A stretch of DNA of 64,000 bases from Pseudomonas spelaei (GCF_009724245.1 NZ_WNNK01000001.1:248001-312000), one strand, 5' to 3'. Shown: positions 24,458 to 33,844, counted from the first letter of the stretch. The notes: generated from the sequence alone by a model not told the origin. Program-made: numbers and translations.

Positions 24458-24684
24458 TGATATTTGTCATTCCATGGCTGGCCCCTTGCCAGTCTTCGGC
24501 TATTCTTTGAAAGTCTGTTTGTACAAGTTTCTCATTCAAGCGGATGCTAGACCCGGATTCGGCAGCTGTAACGTGGCAAGGCGCTTGCTGTTGTCGCACC
24601 GAAGTCCAGGGAGAGCGGGCTATAGCAGCCCGTTCCGAATCACTGGAGCGGCCAGAGTCTTGGCCATTGGATGGCGAACTCACC

Positions 24685-25044
24685 ATGTTTACCGACCGAA
24701 GGATTGAGCGGCATCAACTACCCTGCTTTCTGCAAGTCTTCAACCGTCTGACGGACAGGCCCATTGGTTACTTGGGCAATGTCTCTGAAGAGGGGCTGAT
24801 GTTGATCAGTCAATTGCCCATGATGGTCGAGGTGGACTTCGAGCTGCGTTTGAAGATCCCAGGGCCTGAGGGTGATGTGCATGCAGTTGATCTTACAGCC
24901 ACCTGCCTGTGGTGCCATGAAGATATCAACCCTCGGCATTACGATTCAGGGTTCAGTGTTTTGCGGGCGCCCGTCGAATACGGGCAACTGATCAACGCGC
25001 TGTTGCAGTACTTCAGCTTCGATCCCTTGCAGGCCTCGGCTTAG
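24685..25044 (+). CDS. PilZ-domain protein (cyclic-di-GMP binding)
   Basis: 119 residues forming a stand-alone PilZ domain. Both binding motifs are present: R5-x3-R9 in DRRIERHQ and N32-x-S34-x2-G37 in GNVSEEG. It should therefore bind cyclic-di-GMP and act on a partner by contact; the partner is not evident. The ATG at 24685 (MFTDRRIERH) places the RxxxR motif at the usual N-terminal position. The 227 bases upstream hold short hairpins but no gene that I can support. Confidence 0.85.
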   Translation: MFTDRRIERHQLPCFLQVFNRLTDRPIGYLGNVSEEGLMLISQLPMMVEVDFELRLKIPGPEGDVHAVDLTATCLWCHEDINPRHYDSGFSVLRAPVEYGQLINALLQYFSFDPLQASA

Positions 25045-25102
25045 CCGCTGCGCGTGTTGTCGGTCTGGTTTGGGGCCTTGTACCGTGGCCGTGCGCCGTT
25101 TT

Positions 25103-26434
25103 TTATAACACTCCCGCTTTTTTCCAACCCAGGTAGCGTGTCACCAGGGCTGCACCCAGCTCCGAAGGTTGTGTGTCCAGCACCGACAGGCCGTGGGCAC
25201 TCAATCGATCATGCAACTCGTCCCGGGCATTGAGGTAATCGACGGTGCCACAATAGGCCAGGGCCTCGGGCAGGGTTTGCACAGGGGCGTGGCGCAATTG
25301 GTCGAGGACTTCTTCTCGCAGGCTCGCCACCAACACCCTGTGCTGGCGGCTGATGCGTTTGACCGCTGTCAGCAGTTCTTCATCATCCTCATCCCGCAGA
25401 TTACTCACCACGATCACCAACGCCCGGCGCTTCTGCCGGGCCAACAATTGGCTGGCGGCGGCCTGGTAGTCAGCCGCACGTCGGGTGGTGTTCAGGTCAT
25501 ACACCGTGTTGAGTAACAGGTTGAGCTGGCCACTGCCCTTGACGGGGGCCAGGTAGCGGGGCTGGTCGCAGGCAAAGGTGCAGAGCCCCACGGCGTCGCC
25601 CTGGCGCAAGGCGACGTAACTGAGCAACAGGCAGGCATTCAGGGCGTGATCGAAGTGGGACAGCTCGCCGTCCTGACTGCGCATGCGCCGGCCGCAGTCG
25701 AGCATGAACACGATCTGTTGATCGCGCTCATCCTGATACTCGCGAGCAATCGGGGTGCGTTGGCGGGCGGTGGCTTTCCAGTCGATCTGGCGCAGGCTGT
25801 CGCCCTCGCGAAATTCACGCAACTGGTGAAACTCCAGGCCTAGCCCACGACGTTGGCGCTGGCGTACGCCGAGCTGGCTGAGCCAGTTGTCTACGGCCAG
25901 TAACTGCGCGCCATATAAACGGGCAAAGTCCGGGTACACCCGGGTCGCATCGTGGGCCTTTATAAAGCGTCGTGTCGACCACAGTCCCAAAGGGCTGGGA
26001 AGGTGGACTTCACACCGCTCGAAATTGAAGTGCCCGCGCCGCAACGGACGCAGGCGATAGCCCAGTTCGCTGTGTTCGCCGGGTCGCAGCTCGATGGACT
26101 GTGGCAGGTTCTCCAGGCTCAGGCCGTCAGGCACGTGGTCGAACACCTCTACGGTCAATGGCTGGGAGTCATTGTGTTCAAGTGTGATCCGTACCTCTCC
26201 CCAACGTCCCAGGGCCAGGCTGCCGGGCATCTGCCGGCGCACGCGAGGCGAAGGCCGGCGGCGCAGACGAACGGCGTCCAGCAGGGCCAGCAAGAGTAGG
26301 GCCAGGAGCAGGCCCCAGGCGATCGAGTGCAGCGTGCCCGGCACGTTGAACTGCAGCGCCGTACAGGCGCCCAATAGAATGCTCAGCCCCAGCAATACGC
26401 CGAGCCAGATCAACAGCAGGCGGGTGGGCTTCAT
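25103..26434 (-). CDS. DUF58 domain protein (vWA-like, MoxR-associated)
   Basis: 443 residues. Two membrane helices at about residues 5-25 and 38-55 are followed by a beta-rich domain and the DUF58 signature with FHQLREFREGDSLRQIDW near residue 210. A vWA-like fold follows, but its metal site is lost: the expected DxSxS reads DCGRRM in VFMLDCGRRMRS. Last gene of a six-gene operon; it begins seven bases after the MoxR gene. MoxR ATPases are thought to act as chaperones on DUF58/vWA partners, so this is the likely client. Confidence 0.85.
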   Translation of the reverse strand: MKPTRLLLIWLGVLLGLSILLGACTALQFNVPGTLHSIAWGLLLALLLLALLDAVRLRRRPSPRVRRQMPGSLALGRWGEVRITLEHNDSQPLTVEVFDHVPDGLSLENLPQSIELRPGEHSELGYRLRPLRRGHFNFERCEVHLPSPLGLWSTRRFIKAHDATRVYPDFARLYGAQLLAVDNWLSQLGVRQRQRRGLGLEFHQLREFREGDSLRQIDWKATARQRTPIAREYQDERDQQIVFMLDCGRRMRSQDGELSHFDHALNACLLLSYVALRQGDAVGLCTFACDQPRYLAPVKGSGQLNLLLNTVYDLNTTRRAADYQAAASQLLARQKRRALVIVVSNLRDEDDEELLTAVKRISRQHRVLVASLREEVLDQLRHAPVQTLPEALAYCGTVDYLNARDELHDRLSAHGLSVLDTQPSELGAALVTRYLGWKKAGVL

Positions 26435-26441
26435 GGGCGGG

Positions 26442-27419
26442 TCATTGCCGAGGCGCCGGGACTTGGTCCAGCAATTGTTTAAGCACCTGATCCACCTCCA
26501 GCCCGTCAATGCCCAGTTCCGGAGCGATACGCACCCGATGACGCAATACCGCCAGGGCGCAGCCCTTGATGTCGTCCGGTGTCACGAATTCGCCGCCACG
26601 CAATAGCGCTCGGGCTCGTGCGCCACGCACCAGGGCGATGGAGGCCCGAGGCCCTGCGCCGATGGTCAGGCCGGGCCAACTGCGGGTGGTACGGGCCAGG
26701 CGTACGGCGTAGTCGAGGACTTGTTCATCCAGCGGCAGCTCGCTGGCGACCTGTTGCAACAGCAGCACGTCTTCGGCCTGGAGCACGGTGCGTAGCGGTT
26801 GCACGTCGAGCATGTCGGCCCGGGATGAGCGGGTCACCTCCCGCACCATGTCCAGTTCCTGTTGTGCCTCGGGGTAGTCCATGCGCACTTTGAGCATGAA
26901 GCGATCCAGTTCGGCCTCGGGCAACGGGTAGGTGCCTTCCTGTTCGATCGGGTTCTGGGTGGCCAGCACCATGAACGGTTGCCCGATGGGCAGCGCTTCG
27001 CCTTCGAGGGTGACCTGGCGTTCTTGCATGGCTTCCAGCAGTGCTGCCTGGGTTTTTGCCGGCGCGCGGTTGATCTCATCGGCCAGCAGCAGGTTGGTGA
27101 ACAAGGGGCCCTTGCGCAGCTTGAATTGCTCGCTGTGCAGGTCATACACGGCGTGGCCGGTGACGTCGCTGGGCATCAAGTCCGGGGTGAACTGGATGCG
27201 CGCGAACTCGCCACCAAAACAGCGTGCCAGAGCGCGCACCAGCAAGGTCTTGCCCAGGCCGGGAACGCCTTCGAGCAGCACATGGCCACCGGCGATCAGC
27301 GCAGTGAGCACGTCATCGATCACCTGATCCTGGCCAATCACCGCCTTGCGCAGTTCGACGCGCAAGGCCTGGGCCAACTCGCTGGCGCGTTGAAGGGGTT
27401 GCGCTGGAAATTCGCTCAT
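26442..27419 (-). CDS. MoxR-family AAA+ ATPase
   Basis: 325 residues. Walker A is GVPGLGKTLL, Walker B is LLLADEINRAPAKTQ, sensor-1 is ATQNPIEQEGTYPLPEAELDRF, and the C-terminal lid has ARTTRSWPGLTIGAGPRASI. The MRP subfamily (MoxR proper) fits best. These are cytoplasmic chaperone-like ATPases that work with vWA/DUF58 proteins, and the DUF58 gene is the next one downstream. The start overlaps the DUF4350 stop by four bases. Confidence 0.92.
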   Translation of the reverse strand: MSEFPAQPLQRASELAQALRVELRKAVIGQDQVIDDVLTALIAGGHVLLEGVPGLGKTLLVRALARCFGGEFARIQFTPDLMPSDVTGHAVYDLHSEQFKLRKGPLFTNLLLADEINRAPAKTQAALLEAMQERQVTLEGEALPIGQPFMVLATQNPIEQEGTYPLPEAELDRFMLKVRMDYPEAQQELDMVREVTRSSRADMLDVQPLRTVLQAEDVLLLQQVASELPLDEQVLDYAVRLARTTRSWPGLTIGAGPRASIALVRGARARALLRGGEFVTPDDIKGCALAVLRHRVRIAPELGIDGLEVDQVLKQLLDQVPAPRQ

Positions 27420-28573
27420 AGGGCATTCCTGAGGGTTTGCAGGCAGGCCACCTGGCGGCTGAAGTCGGCGCTGGAAAGCCGCTTTGCCGGGAGTGGGCCG
27501 AGGGCCTGGCTGATGACAAGGGTAGGTTGACGGGTCAGGCGTTCAAGGGCCTGCCACTGTTCAGCGGTGTCGAGGTGTTCGAAGCCGGGGTGACGGCGCC
27601 GGGCGGTACGCAGGATGTCGTGTTGCAGGGCTTGCAACAGGCTGTTCTGGCCGCTGCGACGCAGCAGGAAGTCAGCGCTGGCTTTCAAGTGCTCCTGCAA
27701 TTGCCGGCGCGCCCTGGAGGCGGGAGGTTGAATCGGCCCCTGGCGCATCCCCGCGTGCCACAAACCGAAGGCCAGCAGCGCTGCGAGCGCCACCAGGGTC
27801 TGAGGGAAGTAACGTAGCAACAGGCTGAAAAAGTCGTCAACGTCGCTGTTGAATAGCAGTGTGACCGTGGTGCCCTGATTCAGGTACCACAGCAACCAGG
27901 CGTTGTCGTGTCGACCGATATTGCGGTTTTTCCACAAGTCGCTGTCGGTGACCACCGTGATGCGGCCCTGCCCGAGGTTGACCTGCATCAAATGGCTGGC
28001 CTTGGCGCTGTTGGCTGAAAACTGGGCCAGGTGCCTGGGGTCGGTCAGGTTGAAGTCGGTGTCGAAGCTGAAATAAGCCGCTGGGGTTTCGTTGTCGACA
28101 TACAGCTTGGTCAGGTCAGGGGTGCGTTTTTTACCGGCAGGTACCGGTTTGTCGAAGCCTTCGCTGAAGGATTGGTGCAGCTGCACACGGTCCAGCAACA
28201 GATCGTCGCTTTTGCCGGTTTCGTCATCCCACAGCGCTTCAGCCACCAGCAGCAGATGGCCGCCAGACCTGGCCCATTCCAGCAGTTGGTCAGCCTGGCG
28301 CGGGGTCATGTTGCTGCGATCGCCCAGCAACAACAGGCTGTTGCCCCGGGGCGCTAGGCTCGTCAGTTGTTCAGGGCCGTTGGCGTGTTCGACCACCAGG
28401 CCTTGCTGACGCAGGAAATGCTCCGCCGCCAGGTAGGGGTTGGCCTGGACGTCGGGAGAGGGGCCACGGTCGATCACTTCCTGGTAGGGAATTGCCTTGT
28501 GCCAGGCGTAGAGGCCACCGGCGGTCAGCAAGCAACCGAGTACCAACCCGACCCATAACAATGGCCGCTTCAT
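27416..28573 (-). CDS. DUF4350 domain membrane protein
   Basis: 385 residues. An N-terminal helix (LLWVGLVLGCLLTAGGLYAW) leads to a periplasmic domain with AAEHFLRQQGLVVEHANGPEQL and LLLLGDRSNMTPRQADQLLEWARSGGHLLLV. This resembles a class I glutamine-amidotransferase-like (GATase/ThuA) fold, as DUF4350 is described. A second helix near residue 260 (LVALAALLAFGLWHAGM) precedes a cytoplasmic helical tail. The ATG at 28573 overlaps the upstream DUF4129 stop by four bases. No enzyme activity is assigned. Confidence 0.8.
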   Translation of the reverse strand: MKRPLLWVGLVLGCLLTAGGLYAWHKAIPYQEVIDRGPSPDVQANPYLAAEHFLRQQGLVVEHANGPEQLTSLAPRGNSLLLLGDRSNMTPRQADQLLEWARSGGHLLLVAEALWDDETGKSDDLLLDRVQLHQSFSEGFDKPVPAGKKRTPDLTKLYVDNETPAAYFSFDTDFNLTDPRHLAQFSANSAKASHLMQVNLGQGRITVVTDSDLWKNRNIGRHDNAWLLWYLNQGTTVTLLFNSDVDDFFSLLLRYFPQTLVALAALLAFGLWHAGMRQGPIQPPASRARRQLQEHLKASADFLLRRSGQNSLLQALQHDILRTARRRHPGFEHLDTAEQWQALERLTRQPTLVISQALGPLPAKRLSSADFSRQVACLQTLRNAL

Positions 28574-30099
28574 TGCGCCGCTCCCGAGCCGAACAGCGCC
28601 CGCCAATCAGCACACAACTGTTGCTGTGCCTGCGTCGGTGGCAGGCGGTGACCATAGGCGAGGTTTTGCCAGTGCCGGGTCAAGTCATCGCTGAAGGCCA
28701 GCAACTGGGGTTGTTGCAACCGATGAATGCGCGCCAGGACCTGGCCTTCGGTGTCAGCATCTTTCAATGGCAGGTTGAAGTCGTGCAGCAGGCGGCTGAG
28801 CAAGCCGCGGTAGAGCAGGCCAAGGGCTTCCCGTGGCTGGGTTGGCCAGAGCTGTTCGGCGGTGCCGGCAATGTCGTCGGGCAAGGTTTCGGTGCCCAGC
28901 TCCAGCCCGAACAGTTGCGTGGGCGCGGGCTTGGCGATTTTTGGCTTGCGTGGCGCGCGCCGGCTGACAAAGGCTCGCAACCAGTCGCGATAGCGCCAGA
29001 TCACCAGGGCCAATGCTCCCAGCAGTAAGCTCCAGAGCAGCACCTCAAGGCCTTGGGCCAGGTGTTTGAATGAATTGCTATTGAGGTTGTTCAGCAGCGC
29101 TTCCAGCCACGCCGGTAGCTTGGCATCACCTCCCGATTTGTCTTTCTCGGTGGGTTTGTCAGGTCCGAAGCGATAGCGGGTAACGGTTTCAGGGTTCTTG
29201 AACGGTGGTTGTTCCAGCAATGCCTTGATCGACTGATTCGCGGCGTGTGTGCTGAGCGGCTTCGCAGTGATCGGTTCATCGGCCATGGCCGGTTGGATAG
29301 CCGGGATCAGCATCAGCCCGATGGCCAGCAGCAGAACCGGTACCACCGAGCTCAGGCGCTGGCGCAGACGGCGGAACACCAGTTCCAGGTCCCAGGCTTC
29401 CAGCGTAGTGCGGCGATTCAGGTACAGGCTGAAACCGCAGGCCACATAGATTGGCTCCCAGAACACCAGGATCAAGGCGTAGAAAGCATTGGTCAGGTGC
29501 TCCAGCCACAGCCAATCGTGGCTGGTCGCGGGTATCAGCTGTTGCCAGTCCCAATCCCGTTCGACCTGCTGTGGCAGGAACAGATAGAACAGCACCATCA
29601 AGCCGATCCACAAAGCCATTTCCAGGTGTACGCCGATCAGGGTCAGCCAGCGTGCTGCGCCGGCGTTGCGTTGTTGCAGCACTCCCAGGCGTTGTTGGCG
29701 TGCCTGGCCCTCCAGGCCCTCGAGCTGAACCACCGGCATCTCGAAGCTGCGGCTGAGGCTGAAGCGTCGCCAGGTCAGGCTGGCCAGCAGTTGACGCTTG
29801 AGCAGGCGCGGCCATTGGCGCAGGGACTGCTTGAGGGTGGGGGTTTCGCCGAACATAGCCTTGGACAGGATATACAGCGGCAAGCGGTCAAAGGCGGGTT
29901 TGAGCCACCAGAACAGCAGCAGCGCGGTCGACGGATAATTCCATAACAGTGCGCTGATCAGGGCGAAAATCGGCAGGGTGATCAGTGCCCAACTGCTCAT
30001 TAACAGCCAACGATGTTCGCCGGCCAGCAGCACGCCCAGGTCCATGGCTTCCCAGGACGTACGGGGACGAATCACCACACTGGCGTCACTCAGGCGCAT
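28570..30099 (-). CDS. DUF4129 domain membrane protein
   Basis: 509 residues with about six membrane helices, for example SSWALITLPIFALISALLW near the N terminus, IGLMVLFYLFL, and LLLGALALVIWRY near residue 360. A long soluble C-terminal part (about residues 420-505) carries the DUF4129 pattern, with ALGLLYRGLLSRLLHDFNLPL and FSDDLTRHWQNLAYGHRLP. DUF4129 often accompanies transglutaminase-like and MoxR/DUF58 genes. Its start overlaps the SpoIIM gene by 14 bases. Function unknown. Confidence 0.8.
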   Translation of the reverse strand: MRLSDASVVIRPRTSWEAMDLGVLLAGEHRWLLMSSWALITLPIFALISALLWNYPSTALLLFWWLKPAFDRLPLYILSKAMFGETPTLKQSLRQWPRLLKRQLLASLTWRRFSLSRSFEMPVVQLEGLEGQARQQRLGVLQQRNAGAARWLTLIGVHLEMALWIGLMVLFYLFLPQQVERDWDWQQLIPATSHDWLWLEHLTNAFYALILVFWEPIYVACGFSLYLNRRTTLEAWDLELVFRRLRQRLSSVVPVLLLAIGLMLIPAIQPAMADEPITAKPLSTHAANQSIKALLEQPPFKNPETVTRYRFGPDKPTEKDKSGGDAKLPAWLEALLNNLNSNSFKHLAQGLEVLLWSLLLGALALVIWRYRDWLRAFVSRRAPRKPKIAKPAPTQLFGLELGTETLPDDIAGTAEQLWPTQPREALGLLYRGLLSRLLHDFNLPLKDADTEGQVLARIHRLQQPQLLAFSDDLTRHWQNLAYGHRLPPTQAQQQLCADWRALFGSGAAQ

Positions 30100-31066
30100 G
30101 GCGACTCCGTCCGGCGAATAGCAGGTAGGTGGCCATCAATAACCAGAGTGCGGCGCCCACCAGGTACTTGATCCAGGGCGCCACGGAGGTGGTGGATGAC
30201 CAGTAGGCTTCGATAAAGGCCGCAATCAGCAGAAACACCATGACACCACAGATCATTTGCACGCTTTTGCGCGCTGCCAGCCGCAGGGATTCGCTTCTGG
30301 TCAGATGCCCCGGGGCGATCAGCGCCCAGCCCAATTGCAGACCGGCGGCACCCGCCAGGGCAATGGCGCTCAGTTCGAAGGCACCGTGGCCAATGACGAA
30401 TGACCAGAAGGTCTGGCCGTAGCCGATTTGCGTCAGGTGCCCGGCAACGGCACCGATGATCAACCCGTTGAAGAACAGGAAGAACACGCTGCCCAGGCCA
30501 AACAGCAAACCGGCGGCAAACGTCTGGAAGGCGATGCCGATGTTATGCATGACGTAATAGCCGAACATCATCCAGTCCTCGCTCGATGCGCGTTCGGCGG
30601 CGCGTCCCAGGCGGCTGGCGTCAGGGTCGTACATGCTCTGCATCTCGGCCACTTGCTGGGGGCTGACGATGCTGTAGATCAGGTCTGGAAACAGATACAC
30701 CAGCAGGGCAATACCCAGCAGGCTGCCGAAGAACAGCAGGCTGGCCACCAGTACGAAACGCCATTGTTCACGCACCAGCCGGGGAAAGTCGGCGAGTACA
30801 AAACCCAGCACATCGGCCCCCAACTGGCTGCGATGCCGATACAGCTGTTGGTGGCCACGCAAGGCCAGTTGTTGCAACGGGTCCACCAGGTAACTGCTGT
30901 AGCCACGCTCCTGCGCCAGGGCCAGGTGTTGGCATAAACGTCGGTAATGATGGGGGAAGTCGGTAAAGTCCGAGGTATGGGCCTTGCCCTGTTCCAGCTG
31001 CGCGAGTTGGGCGGCAAAGGCTTGCCATTGAGGCTGATGACGGCTTTCGAAAAGGCTCTGCTTCAT
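30086..31066 (-). CDS. SpoIIM/DUF95-family membrane protein
   Basis: 326 residues. A soluble helical N-terminal part of about 90 residues precedes several membrane helices (LVASLLFFGSLLGIALLVYLFP, IGIAFQTFAAGLLFGLGSVFFLFFNGLIIGAVAGHL with Gly-rich motif, FWSFVIGHGAFELSAIALAGAAGLQLGWALI). The last two carry the stage II sporulation protein M signature (HGAFEL). The organism does not sporulate, so this belongs to the wider DUF95 membrane family. It lies between RDD and DUF4129 genes with overlaps at both ends. Confidence 0.83.
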   Translation of the reverse strand: MKQSLFESRHQPQWQAFAAQLAQLEQGKAHTSDFTDFPHHYRRLCQHLALAQERGYSSYLVDPLQQLALRGHQQLYRHRSQLGADVLGFVLADFPRLVREQWRFVLVASLLFFGSLLGIALLVYLFPDLIYSIVSPQQVAEMQSMYDPDASRLGRAAERASSEDWMMFGYYVMHNIGIAFQTFAAGLLFGLGSVFFLFFNGLIIGAVAGHLTQIGYGQTFWSFVIGHGAFELSAIALAGAAGLQLGWALIAPGHLTRSESLRLAARKSVQMICGVMVFLLIAAFIEAYWSSTTSVAPWIKYLVGAALWLLMATYLLFAGRSRHAPE

Positions 31067-31755
31067 GTCGGCCCCAACAAGCCACGGGCCACGCCGTTGA
31101 GCTCGCTCACGGCGCGGGCAGGGGAGACTTGCAAGGGTGTGGCCAGGATCGCGGCCAACTCGTTGACGCGCTCAGTGGACAGGTCGCCCTGGCGCTCGGC
31201 GAAACCGAGTATGGCCCGTTGCTCGTTCAGGTCCAGGGCGAATGGCAGGCGCAGCGCGGGGGCCTGGGGAAGTTGCGGGCGCGACAACGGTTGCTCGCGG
31301 TAAATCACCAGGGTCCCGGCGGCCAGGTCGCCGAGGCGTTTGAAGTGGGGATGCTGCAGGCAGCTGATGGCACCGAAGAAGTAGCCGAAGGGCAACATGT
31401 CGACAAAACGCAGCAGGTTACGAATCAGCGACGCGGACCAGCCGATGGGCGTGCCGTCGTCCTGTACCACCCGCAGGCCCATGATCTGCTTGCCGGGCGA
31501 GCAGCCCTGGTTGAGAACTTCAAACAACACCATGTACCACCAACTGACCAGGAACAGCAGGAGCGAGCCAAGGCCAATCCCCAGGTTGCCCAGAAACGCC
31601 AGGGCCACGAACAGGATGCCGAGGATCAGGCCACGCAGGCCCAGGTCGAAGGCGAACGCCAGGGAACGAGGCAGCAGGCCGGCCGGGCGCAGGGGCAGGT
31701 CGATGCCCTCCGGGGTCTCGATCTGATAGCGGGTGTCCAATGGCGCTGATGGCAT
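31063..31755 (-). CDS. RDD-family membrane protein
   Basis: 230 residues with the RDD pattern: an Arg-Asp first helix (PRSLAFAFDLGLRGLILGI), a second helix with WWYMVLFEVLNQGCSPGKQIMGLRVV, and Asp-rich loop VVQDDGTPIGWSASLIRNLLRF. The C-terminal part is soluble. First gene of the six-gene operon, and its promoter must lie in the 199 bases shared with the divergent exonuclease I gene. The stop overlaps the SpoIIM start by four bases. RDD proteins are implicated in ion or solute transport in a few cases, but no substrate can be read. Confidence 0.82.
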   Translation of the reverse strand: MPSAPLDTRYQIETPEGIDLPLRPAGLLPRSLAFAFDLGLRGLILGILFVALAFLGNLGIGLGSLLLFLVSWWYMVLFEVLNQGCSPGKQIMGLRVVQDDGTPIGWSASLIRNLLRFVDMLPFGYFFGAISCLQHPHFKRLGDLAAGTLVIYREQPLSRPQLPQAPALRLPFALDLNEQRAILGFAERQGDLSTERVNELAAILATPLQVSPARAVSELNGVARGLLGPT

Positions 31756-31954
31756 CGCGGTCCTTGGCAGTGCAGAGCTGTTGCGCCGGGCGACAGCGGG
31801 CGGATAGAGAGACGGATGCTAGCAGTGTCGACGGTGGAAGCAACCACTCAAAGTGCTGCAACGTTTCACTGAATATTTGTACAGGGCACTCAGCGCTGGC
31901 CTCAGGCGTCTTCCAGCGCCTAGACTTTGTCGGTCTTCAACACAGGAATAGCCC

Positions 31955-33379
31955 GTGACCACCATCTTCTGGTACGACTATGAAACCACCGGCATCAACC
32001 CGCGTAACGACCGCCCACTGCAGGTAGCCGGGATTCGTACTGACCTTGACCTCAACGAGGCAGGGCCGCCGGTCAACCTCTATTGCCAGCCCAGCGACGA
32101 TATTCTGCCCCATCCGGCCGCTTGTGCGATTACCGGTATCACGCCAAGTGTGCTGGCGGAGAAGGGTTTGGCCGAGGCCGACTTCATGACTCGGGTCCAC
32201 GCCGAACTCGCAGCCCCGGGAACCTGTGGCGCGGGTTACAACACCCTGCGTTTTGATGATGAAATGACGCGATACAGTTTGTACCGCAACTTTTTCGACC
32301 CGTATGCACGTGAGTGGCAGGGCGGTAATAGCCGCTGGGATCTGATCGACGTCGTTCGCACGGCCTACGCCTTGCGTCCGCAAGGCATTGTCTGGCCGGA
32401 GCAGGACGGACGGGTCACGCTCAAGCTTGAGCGCCTGACCGCCGCCAATGGCATCGACCATGGGCAGGCTCATGACGCCTTGTCCGATGTCCGCGCCACC
32501 ATTGCCCTGGCCCGACTGATTCGCGAGAAACAACCCAAGTTGTATGACTGGCTGTTTCAGTTGCGCAGCAAACAACGCGTTATGGACCAGATCCGGCTGT
32601 TGCAGCCGATGGTGCATATCTCCGGTCGCTTTTCTGCCGAGCGCCATTACCTTGGGGTGGTGTTGCCACTGGCCTGGCACCCGCGCAATCGCAATGCCTT
32701 GATCGTCTGTGACCTGGGGCTCGATCCCCAAGGGTTGCTCGACCTGGACGCCGACACCCTGCGCCAGCGTTTGTATACCCGGCGTGATGACCTAGCCGAG
32801 GGTGAACTGCCAGTGCCGCTCAAACTGTTGCACATCAATCGCTGCCCGGTGGTTGCCCCCTTGAATGTGCTACGGGCCGAAGACCGCCAGCGTTTACAAC
32901 TGGACATGGACCTGTATCAGGCGCGCGCCCTGCGGCTAACTGACGCACAGGAAGTTTGGCGCGATAAGTTACCGGAAATTTACGCCGAGGAAGACTTTGC
33001 ATCGAGCGCCGACCCTGAGCAGCAGCTATACGATGGTTTTATCGGTGATCGTGATCGGCGTTTATGTGAGCAAGTCAGACTCGCCGAGCCTGGGCAATTA
33101 GCGCGTCAGTGGCCTTTTGATGATCAGCGTTTGCCTGAATTATTATTTCGCTACCGTGCCCGAAACTTTTCACACACCTTGAATAGCGAGGAGCAAGAAC
33201 GCTGGAGACTTTTCTGTCAGCAACGTTTGTCAGACGCTGAGTGGGGCGCACCGAATACCCTCGAGAGTTTTAAGCAAGCTCGGCTGGAATTGGCTGTTAG
33301 TGCTACATCGTTTCAGCGTCAGGTGCTCGATGAGTGGCAAGAATATGCAGACTCTTTAGGTGCACGTTTGAGCCTGTAA
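31955..33379 (+). CDS. sbcB: Exodeoxyribonuclease I
   Basis: Single-strand 3'-5' DNA exonuclease used in recombination and mismatch repair. 474 residues, the normal length. DEDD exonuclease motifs are intact: FWYDYETTGINPRND, NTLRFDDEMTRY, and the third with HDALSDVRATIALA. The SH3-like and helical C-terminal domains follow. The start is a GTG with AGGAA upstream. The 3' third is visibly richer in A/T-ending codons than the 5' part (for example LPELLF read as TTG CCT GAA TTA TTA TTT), which continues into the mvaT region. A perfect bidirectional terminator follows. Confidence 0.95.
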   Translation: MTTIFWYDYETTGINPRNDRPLQVAGIRTDLDLNEAGPPVNLYCQPSDDILPHPAACAITGITPSVLAEKGLAEADFMTRVHAELAAPGTCGAGYNTLRFDDEMTRYSLYRNFFDPYAREWQGGNSRWDLIDVVRTAYALRPQGIVWPEQDGRVTLKLERLTAANGIDHGQAHDALSDVRATIALARLIREKQPKLYDWLFQLRSKQRVMDQIRLLQPMVHISGRFSAERHYLGVVLPLAWHPRNRNALIVCDLGLDPQGLLDLDADTLRQRLYTRRDDLAEGELPVPLKLLHINRCPVVAPLNVLRAEDRQRLQLDMDLYQARALRLTDAQEVWRDKLPEIYAEEDFASSADPEQQLYDGFIGDRDRRLCEQVRLAEPGQLARQWPFDDQRLPELLFRYRARNFSHTLNSEEQERWRLFCQQRLSDAEWGAPNTLESFKQARLELAVSATSFQRQVLDEWQEYADSLGARLSL

Positions 33380-33403
33380 TCAATTTATGGAAAAAGTCCG
33401 GAC

Positions 33404-33437
33404 AATAAAAAACGCCAGCATGCTGGCGTTTTTTATT
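33404..33437. terminator. Perfect bidirectional terminator between sbcB and mvaT
   Basis: A 34-base exact palindrome AATAAAAAACGCCAGCA / TGCTGGCGTTTTTTATT gives a T-run after the stem on both strands. It can stop both convergent transcripts. Confidence 0.92.
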
Positions 33438-33469
33438 ACGTCGCGAATCAAGCTGCGACCGTGCGAGGC

Positions 33470-33844
33470 TTAGCCCAGCAGGGTGGCCCAGCCTTCAACC
33501 ACGTCGCCGCCCCACTTGGCTTTCCACTCTTTCAGCGTCTTGTGGTTGCCACCTTTGGTTTCAATCACTTCGCCGTTGTGCGGGTTCTTGTACTGCTTAA
33601 CCTTGCGAGCACGTTTGGTGCCGGTAGTTTTCACAGCGCCACGTGGTGCTTTAACTTTCGACTCTGGGTCCAGCAGCGCGATGATGTCACGCAGGGATTT
33701 GGAGTACTCACCCATCAGGGTGCGCAGTTTGCCTTCGAATTCCAGCTCGGTTTGCAGTTTGTCGTCTTGGGACAGATTCTTCAAACGGGCTTGCAGCTCT
33801 TTAATAGCTTCTTCGGTGGCGCGGTATTCGTTGATCAGGGACAT
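33470..33844 (-). CDS. mvaT: MvaT, H-NS-like nucleoid protein
   Basis: 124-residue xenogeneic silencer that binds A/T-rich DNA and polymerises along it. The N-terminal half is a coiled coil (MSLINEYRATEEAIKELQARL) for oligomerisation. The C-terminal DNA-binding part has VKQYKNPHNGEVIETKGGNHKTLKEWKAKWG, whose G-G-N loop is the AT-hook-like reader of MvaT. Length and ends match the Pseudomonas family. The gene and its flanks are themselves A/T-rich, which would allow autoregulation. A bidirectional terminator is shared with sbcB. Confidence 0.96.
   Translation of the reverse strand: MSLINEYRATEEAIKELQARLKNLSQDDKLQTELEFEGKLRTLMGEYSKSLRDIIALLDPESKVKAPRGAVKTTGTKRARKVKQYKNPHNGEVIETKGGNHKTLKEWKAKWGGDVVEGWATLLG

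Noticed and set aside
24458..24684. Possible small RNA between the lipoprotein and PilZ genes
   Set aside because: Short stems such as GGGCT-ATAGC-AGCCC exist, but there is no terminator, promoter or known family pattern.
24544..24684. Upstream extension of the PilZ gene from ATG 24544
   Set aside because: The added 47 residues are Cys/Arg/Glu-rich and unlike PilZ proteins. The ATG at 24685 places RxxxR at the usual position.
30086..31066. SpoIIM match read as a sign of sporulation or transfer from Firmicutes
   Set aside because: DUF95/SpoIIM membrane proteins are common in non-sporulating bacteria, and base use is like that of the neighbours.
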